NCBI GenBank assembly: GCA_043813895.1
Contig: JBDRKQ010000135.1
Coordinates: forward strand, 1-21,349
Direction of reading: 5' to 3'
DNA: 21,349 nucleotides
From: CAZTAR01 sp043813895
Lineage (GTDB): Bacteria > Planctomycetota > Phycisphaerae > UBA1845 > UTPLA1
Below, one piece after another: positions 7,544 through 14,662 of the stretch (within the stretch, counting starts at the first letter, position 1; every line of letters begins with the position of its first letter). Below the pieces are notes generated by a model. The model had not been told where the DNA came from and did not search any database. It saw only the letters and a list, made by a program, of their open reading frames with translations. Made by a program: the position numbers and the translations under genes.

Positions 7544-7914
7544 TGAGACCGACAGAAAAACGCCCCGCTGCGACGGGCATCGCGGAGCGGGGCTCAAACT
7601 ACTGGCGGACCGATGATACATCAACCACCGGCGAAACTCAAGGTCGCGACCGCTTCCCGGTATGTCGTCTCCTCGGTGTTCGTATCGTAGACTTTTTGCC
7701 GAGGCGGTGTCCGCTACGCGGTGACTGGCCGCTCGTAGTGATCGGGCGGATGACGGACATCGCATTCGCAGAGCTGCGACTTGGCCCGGACGGCGACCTG
7801 GGCGGGGCGCTGGATACGCTCGCCCGCTGCGAGACGTGCTTGTCCTGCTTCACGCGGCAGAACCGCCACCCGCGGGTGCGTGGGCTCCGGCCGAATGGGG
7901 GGGGCGCCGCGTGA
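7543..7914 (+). CDS. hypothetical small protein with CxxCxxC motif (123 aa)
   Basis: The ORF is coupled at both ends: ATG 7543 overlaps the stop of the HTH gene (TGATG) and its TGA overlaps the GTG start of the ATPase gene (GTGA at 7911-7914). The C-terminal third carries CETCLSC followed by a basic stretch and could bind metal. The N-terminal 25 codons, however, lie on a very strong GC-rich hairpin (7562-7593) and read like low-information sequence. The true start could therefore be an internal ATG giving a product of about 55 residues beginning MTDIAFAEL. No known family is recognised. The overlap pattern argues for a real gene; composition argues for caution. Confidence 0.5.
   Translation: MRPTEKRPAATGIAERGSNYWRTDDTSTTGETQGRDRFPVCRLLGVRIVDFLPRRCPLRGDWPLVVIGRMTDIAFAELRLGPDGDLGGALDTLARCETCLSCFTRQNRHPRVRGLRPNGGGAA
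7562..7593 (-). terminator. strong hairpin, terminator-like on the minus strand
   Basis: GCCCCGCT (7562-7569) pairs exactly with AGCGGGGC (7586-7593). Inside, GCGA (7570-7573) pairs with TCGC (7580-7583), giving a 12-bp stem with a GG bulge and a 6-base loop. On the + strand the stem is preceded by AAAAAC, so on the minus strand it is followed by GTTTTT, the signature of an intrinsic terminator for leftward transcription. It has no T-run on the + side. It could stop leftward transcripts or act as an attenuator between the two small genes. Confidence 0.55.
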
Positions 7915-9113
7915 CTCTCGACGCCGATATCGCCTGCATCCTCGACGGGGCCGACCCGACTCGGAAGCCGCCGATGCCCCCAAATGCTATTCGCGCACCT
8001 ATAGACCCTAAGCCTGCGCGAATCGAATTGCCCGACCCGATTCCGGCATCCCAGCTCGGAGAGGGGGACGCGATTGACTGGGTTTGGCACGGATACATCG
8101 CACGGGAGCACGTCACACTTCTAAGCGGCATTTGGAAGGGCGGAAAAACCACGCTGCTCTCGCGCCTGATCCAGATCATGGGCGACGGCGGAGAACTCGC
8201 CCAACCCGTTGAAGCGGGTCGGGTTCTCATAGTGAGCGAGGAAAGCAAATCACTGTGGGCGAATCGCCGGGACGAACTCAACATCGGCGACCATGCCGAG
8301 TTTCTCTGCCGACCGTTCAAGGGACGCCCGGCGCTTCGGGATTGGATTGGCTTTGTGGAGCATATCGCCCGGCTGATCCGTGAGCGGAAGTACAGCGTGA
8401 TCGTCCTGGATACCATCGCAGCCTTGCTCCCGTGCGACAACGAGAACGACGCATCGAAGATGTTGACGGCGCTGGCTCCGCTCCACACCTGGACGGAGGC
8501 CGGCGCGGGCGTTCTGTTGGCTCACCATCCCCGCAAGGGCGACGCGGGGGAGGCCCAAGCGGCTCGGGGCTCGGGGGCGCTTCCCGGTTTCGTGGACATC
8601 ATCTTGGAGCTGCGCCGTTTTGACGCTTCTCGCCGTGAGGATCGGCGGCGGACGCTGACAGCGTACAGCCGGTTTGACGAAACGCCGGATGAACTCGTGA
8701 TCGAATTGACGGATGAGGGCTATCGAGCGGTAGGGACGAAAGGCGATGCACGGCAGACGGACCGGTTGGGCGTGATCCGCGAGATTCTGCGGGCGGACGA
8801 ACCGGGGATGACGGCTGCCGAGGTTCGCGACGCCTGGCCCGAGGGTGATGGCATCCCTCGACCCGGCAAGCGGACGATCGAAAACGACCTGAAGCACGGC
8901 GCGTCGGCGGGAAGTTGGGCAATGAGCGGGTCGGGCAAAAAGGGCAATCCCTACCGCTTCCGGCTCCCAAATGCTATTCGCGCAGGCTCCACCTCCTTAG
9001 GTGCGCGAAACGAATTAGGTGGCGACAACCCGGACGCAGTGACACAGGCGGTGATTGAATACGCGGAGTCCTCGCCCTCTCAGGGACGGGACGCCATCGG
9101 CAGACAGATTTGA
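7911..9113 (+). CDS. RepA-like / AAA_25 RecA-fold ATPase (400 aa)
   Basis: A RecA-superfamily ATPase of the AAA_25 (RepA-like hexameric helicase) type. The Walker A motif GIWKGGKTT is at 73-81 (K79, T80), Walker B VIVLDTIAALL at 163-173 (D167), and HHPRK at 205-209 with the following RGSGAL region matches the conserved elements after Walker B in this family. The C-terminal 100 residues resemble a winged-helix module (MTAAEVRDAWPEG). I start at GTG 7911, which overlaps the preceding stop (GTGA); an in-frame start at 7836 would overlap that gene by 79 bases. Such proteins drive or load helicases in plasmid and phage DNA replication, and it fits the replication genes on the opposite strand further right. 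A downstream promoter begins inside its last codons. Confidence 0.88.
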   Translation: MTLDADIACILDGADPTRKPPMPPNAIRAPIDPKPARIELPDPIPASQLGEGDAIDWVWHGYIAREHVTLLSGIWKGGKTTLLSRLIQIMGDGGELAQPVEAGRVLIVSEESKSLWANRRDELNIGDHAEFLCRPFKGRPALRDWIGFVEHIARLIRERKYSVIVLDTIAALLPCDNENDASKMLTALAPLHTWTEAGAGVLLAHHPRKGDAGEAQAARGSGALPGFVDIILELRRFDASRREDRRRTLTAYSRFDETPDELVIELTDEGYRAVGTKGDARQTDRLGVIREILRADEPGMTAAEVRDAWPEGDGIPRPGKRTIENDLKHGASAGSWAMSGSGKKGNPYRFRLPNAIRAGSTSLGARNELGGDNPDAVTQAVIEYAESSPSQGRDAIGRQI

Positions 9114-9137
9114 CAGGCACGGGAAGTGTGGTATACT
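9110..9137 (+). promoter_or_regulatory. near-consensus sigma-70 promoter with extended -10
   Basis: TTGACA (9110-9115) matches the -35 consensus exactly. After a 16-base spacer comes TATACT (9132-9137), 5 of 6 to the -10 consensus, preceded by TGG as an extended -10. The expected start of transcription is about 9144, which is the A of an in-frame ATG of the next small gene. This is the best promoter in the window. Confidence 0.8.
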
Positions 9138-9170
9138 TATGTCATGCGACATTCAAGAACAAGACCGACG

Positions 9171-9359
9171 ATGACCGAGCTGCTACGTCAAGCAATAGCC
9201 AACGCCCCCACGCTGCTGGGCATCGAACGGGAGACGGGCGTCAAGCGGGCCGCGCTGAGAAAGTTTCGCGACGGCGAGCAATCCCTGCGGCTGGACATTG
9301 CCGACACGCTCGCTGAGCACTTCGGCATCGAATCGCGCCGCGTAAGGCGCAAAGGGTGA
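9171..9359 (+). CDS. small XRE-like helix-turn-helix protein (62 aa)
   Basis: The product reads LLRQAIANAPTLLGIERETGVKRAAL and then KFRDGEQSLRLDIADTLAEHFGIESRR, a compact Cro/XRE-type fold in which residues around 16-30 form the helix-turn-helix. Such proteins are DNA-binding repressors or regulators of mobile elements. I use ATG 9171, where the recognisable domain starts (MTELLRQ). The in-frame ATG at 9144 would coincide with the predicted transcription start of the strong promoter and give a leaderless product nine residues longer. No strong Shine-Dalgarno sequence precedes either, so the choice is open. It has its own promoter and is followed by the convergent operon on the other strand. 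Confidence 0.8.
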   Translation: MTELLRQAIANAPTLLGIERETGVKRAALRKFRDGEQSLRLDIADTLAEHFGIESRRVRRKG

Positions 9360-9384
9360 ATCATGGCGACGTTGTTCCGAAAGA

Positions 9385-9411
9385 CCGTGACACGGCCGCT
9401 GCCGTGACACG
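9385..9411. terminator. hairpin and direct repeat between convergent genes
   Basis: CACGGC (9391-9396) and GCCGTG (9401-9406) form a perfect 6-bp stem with loop CGCT. CCGTGACACG is directly repeated at 9385 and 9402. The position, between the + strand XRE-like gene (stop 9359) and the - strand operon end (stop 9470), suits a bidirectional stop for transcription, but there is no T-run on either side. Terminator is therefore a positional guess. Confidence 0.35.
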
Positions 9412-9469
9412 CGCAGCCACTCCACCTGGAGCGGTGGCGGTCGCTCTGCGGCTTGTACCCACGGGTAGC

Positions 9470-9700
9470 TCATGTTGTTACGGGGGCCACGTCTGCGAAG
9501 GTCATCTGCGGGTCTTTCAACGCTGCATTCGGCCGCGCGTCCGATTCCTCGACCGAGACGCCGGCCGCCAGTCTGGCAAGCGCAGCCGCAGCCTTTTTCG
9601 CGTCCCGGATGATAGACCGAGGACGCTGGTGCCCTTGCATGTAGCCGATGATCCTGGTTTCGATGTCCCTCAACTCTTGTGCGAACGACTTCTCGTTCAT
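9470..9700 (-). CDS. hypothetical small protein, last gene of the minus-strand operon (76 aa)
   Basis: The ATG at 9700 is preceded by TGAGGA and lies 3 bases after the helicase stop, consistent with one operon. The protein begins with a charged helix (MNEKSFAQELRDIETRI), then a basic stretch (HQRPRSIIRDAKKAAAALARLAAG) and a polar tail. It is soluble and probably mostly helical, and I recognise no family. The 231-base frame fits the regular gene spacing of the operon, which is the main support for it being real. Confidence 0.6.
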   Translation of the reverse strand: MNEKSFAQELRDIETRIIGYMQGHQRPRSIIRDAKKAAAALARLAAGVSVEESDARPNAALKDPQMTFADVAPVTT

Positions 9701-9703
9701 TCC

Positions 9704-11410
9704 TCAATACCTTTCCGCGGTGACTGTCGCCGCGACCGACTGTTCGGTCCGACGGTGTTGTTTGCGGGATTTCCAGCCTTCCTTCTGTGCGATTGCATCG
9801 ATCCACTCGCTCGCCTTCTCCTGCGACACCGACGTCGGCAAGCCGCGCGACGCGAGAACCCGGGCCTGCTTGTATGAGCACTTGCCCGCATCCCACCGGC
9901 CAGTGATCTCGGCGATGAGCTGCTTGGCCTGCGTGAAGGTCAGATTGCGCGTGTTGATGCCCTGCCTCTCCAGCAGGGCGACCATTCTGTCCGTGAGCGG
10001 CCGGTCCTTGTTCCAGCCTCGCTCACGCTGTGGTTCGAGCCCGAAGACGTCGAACGGGTCGACCACGGCCATGCGGTACTTCGCGCCCGCGATCAGGTGG
10101 GCCCGGCGTTTCGCCTCCTCGCGCTTGGCCCGCTCGCGCTCCTCCCGGATCTGGCGCCGCGCCTCGTCGAGCTTCTCGAGCACGTTGCCCTGGCCGTCAC
10201 GCTCGACGGTCTTGCGGGCACGGTCGATCACCTCGTCGCTGTAGTTGCCGCCGAGCACGTCGGCCGTGGTGATGAGACGGTGACGACCGGAGTTGCCGAC
10301 GAAGTCGATGACTTCGAGGCTGGCCTTCCCGCTCGACGCGATCGCCTCACGCCGCATCGCGCCCGAGCCGAACATGTCCGGGTCGTCGACGCACCCCGGT
10401 ACGGGGCGCGTGCCGCGGCCGATCATCTGGCTGTAGAGCGCCCGGCTCTTCGTCGGCCGGGCCATGACAATGACAGAGATGCCCGGATCATCGAAGCCTT
10501 CCGTTGCGACGCCGACGTTCACGAGGTACTGGAACTCGCGCCGCGCGTAATCGTCGAAGAGTTGCCGCCGCTCGGGTTTCGGCGTCTTGCCCGAGACCCA
10601 GCGGGCACAGCCGGTCCGGTGTCGATTGAGGATCTCGCACAGGCGCTCGGCGTGGGCCAGGCTGGCGGCGAAGATGAGCGTCTTTCGGCCGTCGGCCGTG
10701 AGGTCGATCGTCGGCGCGGCGACCTCGTGCAGGTTGCGCTCGTACTCCATGACGCTCGCCAGGTCAGCGCCGTTGAGATCGCCGGCGGTGGTCCGCACGG
10801 CGCTGAGGTCGAGGCCGTCGACGTGGACCGACCGCTGGACGATCGGCACCAACCACCCGTCCTCGATGCCGAACCGGATGTCGTAGTCGAACGCCACGTC
10901 GTCGAAGACCTGACCGAGCGCCTCTTCGTCGGCCCGGTCCGGCGTAGCGGTGACACCCAGGATGTGCAGGTCCGGGTTCTGGCGGTAGTGGTCGATCGCG
11001 CGGCGAAAAGAGACCGCCGTGGAATGATGGGCTTCATCCACGATCAGCAGCCCGAACTCGTGCGGGTCGAACCGCTGCATCCGGCCGCCGTTGCTGCCGG
11101 CCGTTTGGGTTTGAATGGTGCTGATGACCACGCGGGCCTTGCCGTGCAGCGAGCTCTCGGCGGCGCGCATGTCAGCCATCTCGATGTCGGCCTCGATGCC
11201 CGTGACGAGCTTGACCTTCTGAGCGGCCTGGAAGATCAACTCCTCGCGGTGGGCGATGATCATCGTCCTGCCCGGATGCCGGGCAAGGATGGATGCCAGT
11301 GCGATCGTCTTCCCGAGACCTGTGGCAGCAACACCGAGGACCGCCTGAGCATTCCTCCAGGCCGCAAACGTCTGCTCAACGGCCGAGATCTGGTAGGGAC
11401 GCAGTTGCAT
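9704..11410 (-). CDS. SF2 DEAD/DEAH-box helicase of phage/element type (568 aa)
   Basis: A complete superfamily 2 helicase. The N-terminal Q-motif-like LRPYQ is followed by Walker A ATGLGKT (29-35), DEAH (125-128), motif III TAT (154-156) and motif VI QMIGRGTRP (328-336), with the second RecA domain at about 235-345. Residues 385-430 are a charged coiled-coil-like stretch (RARKTVERDGQGN to KREEAKRRAH). The C-terminal 100 residues include a small domain with TFTQAKQLIAEI and YKQARVLASRG, which I associate with helicases in planctomycete mobile elements. It probably unwinds DNA or branched intermediates during element replication or recombination, using ATP. It follows the 72-aa gene after 3 bases and is followed by the 76-aa gene after 3 bases. 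Confidence 0.93.
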   Translation of the reverse strand: MQLRPYQISAVEQTFAAWRNAQAVLGVAATGLGKTIALASILARHPGRTMIIAHREELIFQAAQKVKLVTGIEADIEMADMRAAESSLHGKARVVISTIQTQTAGSNGGRMQRFDPHEFGLLIVDEAHHSTAVSFRRAIDHYRQNPDLHILGVTATPDRADEEALGQVFDDVAFDYDIRFGIEDGWLVPIVQRSVHVDGLDLSAVRTTAGDLNGADLASVMEYERNLHEVAAPTIDLTADGRKTLIFAASLAHAERLCEILNRHRTGCARWVSGKTPKPERRQLFDDYARREFQYLVNVGVATEGFDDPGISVIVMARPTKSRALYSQMIGRGTRPVPGCVDDPDMFGSGAMRREAIASSGKASLEVIDFVGNSGRHRLITTADVLGGNYSDEVIDRARKTVERDGQGNVLEKLDEARRQIREERERAKREEAKRRAHLIAGAKYRMAVVDPFDVFGLEPQRERGWNKDRPLTDRMVALLERQGINTRNLTFTQAKQLIAEITGRWDAGKCSYKQARVLASRGLPTSVSQEKASEWIDAIAQKEGWKSRKQHRRTEQSVAATVTAERY

Positions 11411-11413
11411 GAG

Positions 11414-11632
11414 TTAGAGCACCTTCTTGTGGCAGGCGTGCTTGCGAGCTCGCTCACGGCTTTCGGCGATCAGTGCGGGGTCCGTCAGGACCGGCACGCC
11501 GTCGGAGAGCGACCGCGTGGTTTCGATCCGGAACCGCTCCTGCCACTCACCCGGCTTGAGCCGATACGCGCCAGGCCCGGCGTACGGATCGTGCCGATCA
11601 ATCGCTTTCGGTGTTACGTGCGTGTCAACCAT
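11414..11632 (-). CDS. hypothetical small protein (72 aa)
   Basis: ATG 11632 is preceded by a purine-rich AGAGAGAAGA. The product is hydrophilic, with MVDTHVTPKAIDRHDPYAGP at the start, RLKPGEWQERFRIET in the middle and a basic end (ARKHACHKKVL). No signal peptide or membrane helix is seen. It lies between the ParB-like gene (35 bases) and the helicase (3 bases), in the same direction, so it probably belongs to the same transcript. I do not recognise a family and cannot assign a role. Confidence 0.6.
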   Translation of the reverse strand: MVDTHVTPKAIDRHDPYAGPGAYRLKPGEWQERFRIETTRSLSDGVPVLTDPALIAESRERARKHACHKKVL

Positions 11633-11667
11633 TCTTCTCTCTCACGATTCCACACCAGGGCGGACGG

Positions 11668-12621
11668 TCAGGGTTTCCGCTTGTACTCCGGCGGCGCGGC
11701 CTTGTACGTCGCCTCGTTCGTCCACCCGCGTGTGCGGCAGGCCCGACAGCCCTGGCCTTTGCAGTAGGGGCACAGGGCGTACGGCCGCGTGTGCGTCAGC
11801 CAGCGCCGGACGTTGTTGCAATCCACCTCGAACTGCGACGGCACGATCTCCGCGTAGAGCGGGTCGTCCTCGGCCAGTCGCTTGATAACTGTGGTCTTGA
11901 GACGGCTGAGCGTCGTGCAAAGCTCGACAATCTCGTGATCGCGTTCGAAGGCCGCGATGATCTTGGGATCCGTCAGCACGTTGCCGACGCGGTCCGTGAC
12001 CGCCTTGGGGGGCGGGTCACGTGTGGCCGTTGGTGGTGGCGGTGGCAGATCGGCGGTCCTGGACGGGGGCGGAAGGTCCGGCGGTTTCGGCGGCGGATCG
12101 CTCGCGGGTGGCGGACGATGGGCGGGGTATTGTCGGTTGTCAGCCGTTGTCCTGGTCGAGCATCTCGGAATTTCCGAGATGCTCTCCATTTCCTTTCGGT
12201 ACTTGCCGACGGTCTTGTCGCTTACGCCGACGTGGTTGGCAATCATCACATTGCTCTCGCCCGGCCGCATCTTCAGCGCCCGCTTGACCGCCCGCTCCTT
12301 GTCCCCGGTCGACATCCGGAAGCCGTTCGGACGGTTCGCGCCCAGGGCGTACCACGCGGCATCCTCCTTCGTCCCCTCGATCACCCGGGCTTCGATCCGC
12401 CGTTTGAGGGCTTCGACCGCCTCCGCACGGTGAAAGCCGTCGGCGAGCCAGTACACGGCCCCGTCCCTGAAGGCGACCACCGGCGGGAACTTGTCGCCGG
12501 CCTGCATCCGCTCGATGTAGGCGTTCACGATGGCGTCTTCGAGCTTCAGGCGGACCTGGACCGAGATGCGGTCCCGTCGCAGTTGCTCGACTGGCAGCAT
12601 GATGATGTTGCCTTCTGCCAT
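11668..12621 (-). CDS. ParB/Srx-like DNA-binding protein with Pro-rich linker and zinc knuckle (317 aa)
   Basis: The N-terminal 100 residues form a ParB/Srx-like domain, with the characteristic WLADGFHRAEAV at 59-70. A helix-turn-helix follows at about 124-142 (NVMIANHVGVSDKTVGKYRK), then the conserved-looking tail (STRTTADNRQYPA). Residues 168-206 are a proline-rich linker. A helical part leads to CPYC-x4-CRAC (C284, C287, C292, C295), a probable zinc site of DnaJ-like type. ParB-fold proteins bind specific DNA, some with CTP hydrolysis or nuclease activity; here a role in partition or regulation of the element is likely. The start overlaps the Gp157-like stop by one base (TAATG). A perfect palindrome sits in its own coding sequence just after the HTH (12158-12184). 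Confidence 0.88.
   Translation of the reverse strand: MAEGNIIMLPVEQLRRDRISVQVRLKLEDAIVNAYIERMQAGDKFPPVVAFRDGAVYWLADGFHRAEAVEALKRRIEARVIEGTKEDAAWYALGANRPNGFRMSTGDKERAVKRALKMRPGESNVMIANHVGVSDKTVGKYRKEMESISEIPRCSTRTTADNRQYPAHRPPPASDPPPKPPDLPPPSRTADLPPPPPTATRDPPPKAVTDRVGNVLTDPKIIAAFERDHEIVELCTTLSRLKTTVIKRLAEDDPLYAEIVPSQFEVDCNNVRRWLTHTRPYALCPYCKGQGCRACRTRGWTNEATYKAAPPEYKRKP
12158..12184. repeat. perfect 13-bp-arm palindrome inside the ParB-like gene
   Basis: GAGCATCTCGGAA (12158-12170) and TTCCGAGATGCTC (12172-12184) are exact reverse complements separated by a single T. The site lies over codons for residues about 146-155 of the ParB-like protein, at the border between helix-turn-helix and Pro-rich linker. 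A 26-base exact match is far beyond chance for coding DNA. It may be the binding site of the encoded protein (parS-like or an operator). No T-run follows, so a terminator is unlikely. Confidence 0.85.
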
Positions 12622-13145
12622 TACTTGATCCGCAGGTGTGTGCCGCGTTCCATCAGGACAGCGCCGGGCACCTCACGGCCGGCCGCCAGGGCGGCGCGGA
12701 CCGCCTCCGCATTGGGCTCCCAGGTCTCGGGGATGTGCGTACAGAAGCCGCGCGGAACCGCCTTGGCATCGTGGATGTCGATCGGCTGCCTGCCGCCGTT
12801 CTTCACGACGCTCACGCGGTAGCGACGGGTCTCGAGCTTCGGGATGCCGCGTTCCTGTAGCGCGATCTTCAATCGCTCCTTAAGCGATGCCGCGGCATTC
12901 GTGTCCACCGCGACCCGCAGGGCGAGCCGGTCCGCCTCCTGCTTCCGTGCCTTGGCCATGGCCAGGAACGTCGTGATGAGGGCAGCATAGTTGTCGACCT
13001 TCGTCTCCAGGTCGGCGTCGAGCTCGTCGAACCATTCGTTGACCGCCTGCTCGACTTTCGGGTCCGTGACGTCGCCACCGCATTCGTCGAGCAGCTGGTC
13101 GAGCACCCGCATGTCGGCCGTGATGTCAAACAAGGTTCGTGTCAT
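12621..13145 (-). CDS. Gp157-family phage protein (174 aa)
   Basis: I recognise this as the siphovirus Gp157 family, about 160-180 residues long. It has an N-terminal helical region (ITADMRVLDQLLDECGG), a long coiled-coil-like centre (ETKVDNYAALITTFLAMAKARKQEADRLALRV) and a strand-rich C-terminal part (YRVSVVKNGGRQPIDI). Its exact biochemical role is not well established; the family sits with phage recombination or replication genes. ATG 13145 is preceded by AGAGGGAA. It is 14 bases after the ssDNA-binding-like gene and overlaps the ParB-like start by one base, showing tight operon packing. Confidence 0.85.
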   Translation of the reverse strand: MTRTLFDITADMRVLDQLLDECGGDVTDPKVEQAVNEWFDELDADLETKVDNYAALITTFLAMAKARKQEADRLALRVAVDTNAAASLKERLKIALQERGIPKLETRRYRVSVVKNGGRQPIDIHDAKAVPRGFCTHIPETWEPNAEAVRAALAAGREVPGAVLMERGTHLRIK

Positions 13146-13159
13146 CGTGTTCCCTCTAA

Positions 13160-13897
13160 TCAGAATGGGATGTTGGCCTTCTCCTGCATCTTGTGCGCGA
13201 TGGTGAGCCAGTCCGCGGGCGTGAACTCAGGTTCCGGTTTGCCGACACTCTCGATCGTGTCAAGCCAGGCCTGATTGCGCAGTTGCTTCAGTTCGTCCGT
13301 CCCGTCCTCCCAGACGGCCAGCACCTTCGCCCACGCCTCGTCCTTGGTCAGACCGATCGGCGGCGCGACGTCCGGCGGCGATGACGAGGGCGACACAGCT
13401 GCTGGTGGTGGCGGTGCTGCAGGCGGTGCGTTCGACGGCAATGGCGAAGCGGTGCTGGGTGCCTGCTGCGTCGCCGCCGGCGGGAGCTTGACGGGCACGA
13501 CGTCCGGGTAGTCCGGTTTCTTGCTCGCGACGACGTCGATGTTGAGTTGTCGGTCAAGCAGGATGCGATCGGCGAACCCCTCGTCTGCGAAGTGCTCCGG
13601 TTCGACGCCGTCGGACTCCATGCGAGCGAGGTTCGCCGGCGGATCACAACAGCCCAGGATGCGTGCCAAGACCCAGGCCGCGGTCTCCGACAACGTGATC
13701 ATCTGCGTGATCTCGCGCGCCTCGCGGTCCTGGAACACCAGCATGATTTGTGGATGGCCGCTCTTGCTCATGAACGGGCCGTCCCTGCCACCGTGTACGA
13801 CTTTGGCGATTCGCACACGATGATTGCTGCAACAGGGGATTCGCTCCGCCTTGGGCGGGGCTTCTCTTTCTGCTTCTTCGTGCCATGCGTACGGCAT
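13160..13897 (-). CDS. probable DNA-binding partner of the Sak4-like ATPase, with Pro-rich linker (245 aa)
   Basis: The first 120 residues look like a single folded domain (RVRIAKVVHGGRDGPFMSKSG, then QIMLVFQDREAREITQMITLS). A Pro/Ala/Ser-rich linker occupies about 145-190, and a small helical domain ends the protein (ADWLTIAHKMQEKANIPF). The layout, a beta-rich core plus flexible linker next to a Sak4-type ATPase, fits the single-strand DNA-binding partner such ATPases usually have, but I see no SSB signature, so that is inference. I start at ATG 13897, preceded by AAAGGAA; this overlaps the ATPase gene by 130 bases. An alternative ATG at 13771 overlaps the ATPase stop as ATGA, but would cut into the apparent domain. 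Starts further up (13999) look non-coding. Confidence 0.7.
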   Translation of the reverse strand: MPYAWHEEAEREAPPKAERIPCCSNHRVRIAKVVHGGRDGPFMSKSGHPQIMLVFQDREAREITQMITLSETAAWVLARILGCCDPPANLARMESDGVEPEHFADEGFADRILLDRQLNIDVVASKKPDYPDVVPVKLPPAATQQAPSTASPLPSNAPPAAPPPPAAVSPSSSPPDVAPPIGLTKDEAWAKVLAVWEDGTDELKQLRNQAWLDTIESVGKPEPEFTPADWLTIAHKMQEKANIPF

Positions 13898-14643
13898 CTG
13901 GTTCCTTTCAGTATCTGGTTGCGGTTGTTGTGGGTGCCCCCGGCGGCACGGCGCGCATCGCCACCGGCGGCGGCAATCGGCGTCGCCGTGCTCAGCCACT
14001 CGGCCAACTTGCGGCCGAGGTCCTCGCCGGGTTTGTCAATCACTGCGTCCTGGTATCCCCCCGTGCGGTCCTTGATGATCTCGGCGACGTGGTCCGGGCT
14101 GAGCTGCATCAGCACGTCGAACTCGAACTCGATGCCCTTGCCCTGCTCAGGCTTGAGACCCACGCGCTGGGGGCGTGCACGACCGCCGTCATTGACAGTC
14201 TGCCACTCGGTTGCGCTGCGCATCGTGGCGATGACGTGGCAGGGCGAATCGTACAGAGCGTCGATGAACGTCTTCTGCCTGGGCGTGCCTTCCGACCATG
14301 CGGCAAAGGTGTTGCCCCGGTACTTCGCCCTCGCCAGTCGTTCCACTTCGTTCAGGAGTTCGTGCCACGCGTGTGTCAGGCTGTCGATGACCAGCACGTC
14401 GTAGTCGCGGGCCTCGTGCATCGCGGCCAGGTAGCCGTCGATCGACCGGTCGCCGAGGTTGCACACGTCGAAGTCGAACCGGTCGGCGTACTTGCTCGCG
14501 GTACGGCGCTCGGTGTCGATCAGCGCGATGCGGCCGCCGATCCCCCCGGCCATGCGCAGCGCCGTGAATGTCTTGCCGCTGCCGGCGGGTCCGAAGATCG
14601 CGCATCGGAGTTTTGTGCCGACTTTGGTTGCCTTGTGAAACAT
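13768..14643 (-). CDS. Sak4/AAA_24-like recombination ATPase (291 aa)
   Basis: A phage-type P-loop ATPase. The Walker A motif GPAGSGKT is at 18-25 and Walker B DVLVIDSLTHAW at 82-93, with ATMRSATEW and DVLMQLSPDHV further along, as in the AAA_24/Sak4 group of RecA-core proteins. Phage members promote single-strand annealing or strand exchange together with an ssDNA-binding protein. ATG 14643 is preceded by AGAGGAA. The ATPase fold appears to end near residue 225 (KLAEWLSTA). The last 60 residues are Lys/Arg-rich and of low information, and overlap the next gene by 130 bases, so the natural C-terminus may have been extended by loss of a stop or by a frameshift. Confidence 0.87.
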   Translation of the reverse strand: MFHKATKVGTKLRCAIFGPAGSGKTFTALRMAGGIGGRIALIDTERRTASKYADRFDFDVCNLGDRSIDGYLAAMHEARDYDVLVIDSLTHAWHELLNEVERLARAKYRGNTFAAWSEGTPRQKTFIDALYDSPCHVIATMRSATEWQTVNDGGRARPQRVGLKPEQGKGIEFEFDVLMQLSPDHVAEIIKDRTGGYQDAVIDKPGEDLGRKLAEWLSTATPIAAAGGDARRAAGGTHNNRNQILKGTRCRTHGTKKQKEKPRPRRSESPVAAIIVCESPKSYTVAGTARS

Positions 14644-14662
14644 GCATATTCCTCTCGCACTG

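Noticed and set aside
10097..11767. 556-codon open frame on the + strand across the SF2 helicase gene
   Set aside because: It is antisense to a helicase with all motifs intact and gives an Arg/Asp/Val-rich product without a recognisable domain.
13898..13999. Upstream start at 13999 for the ATPase partner
   Set aside because: The extra 34 codons are Arg/Cys-rich, overlap the ATPase fold's frame, and the ATG at 13897 has a good ribosome-binding site.
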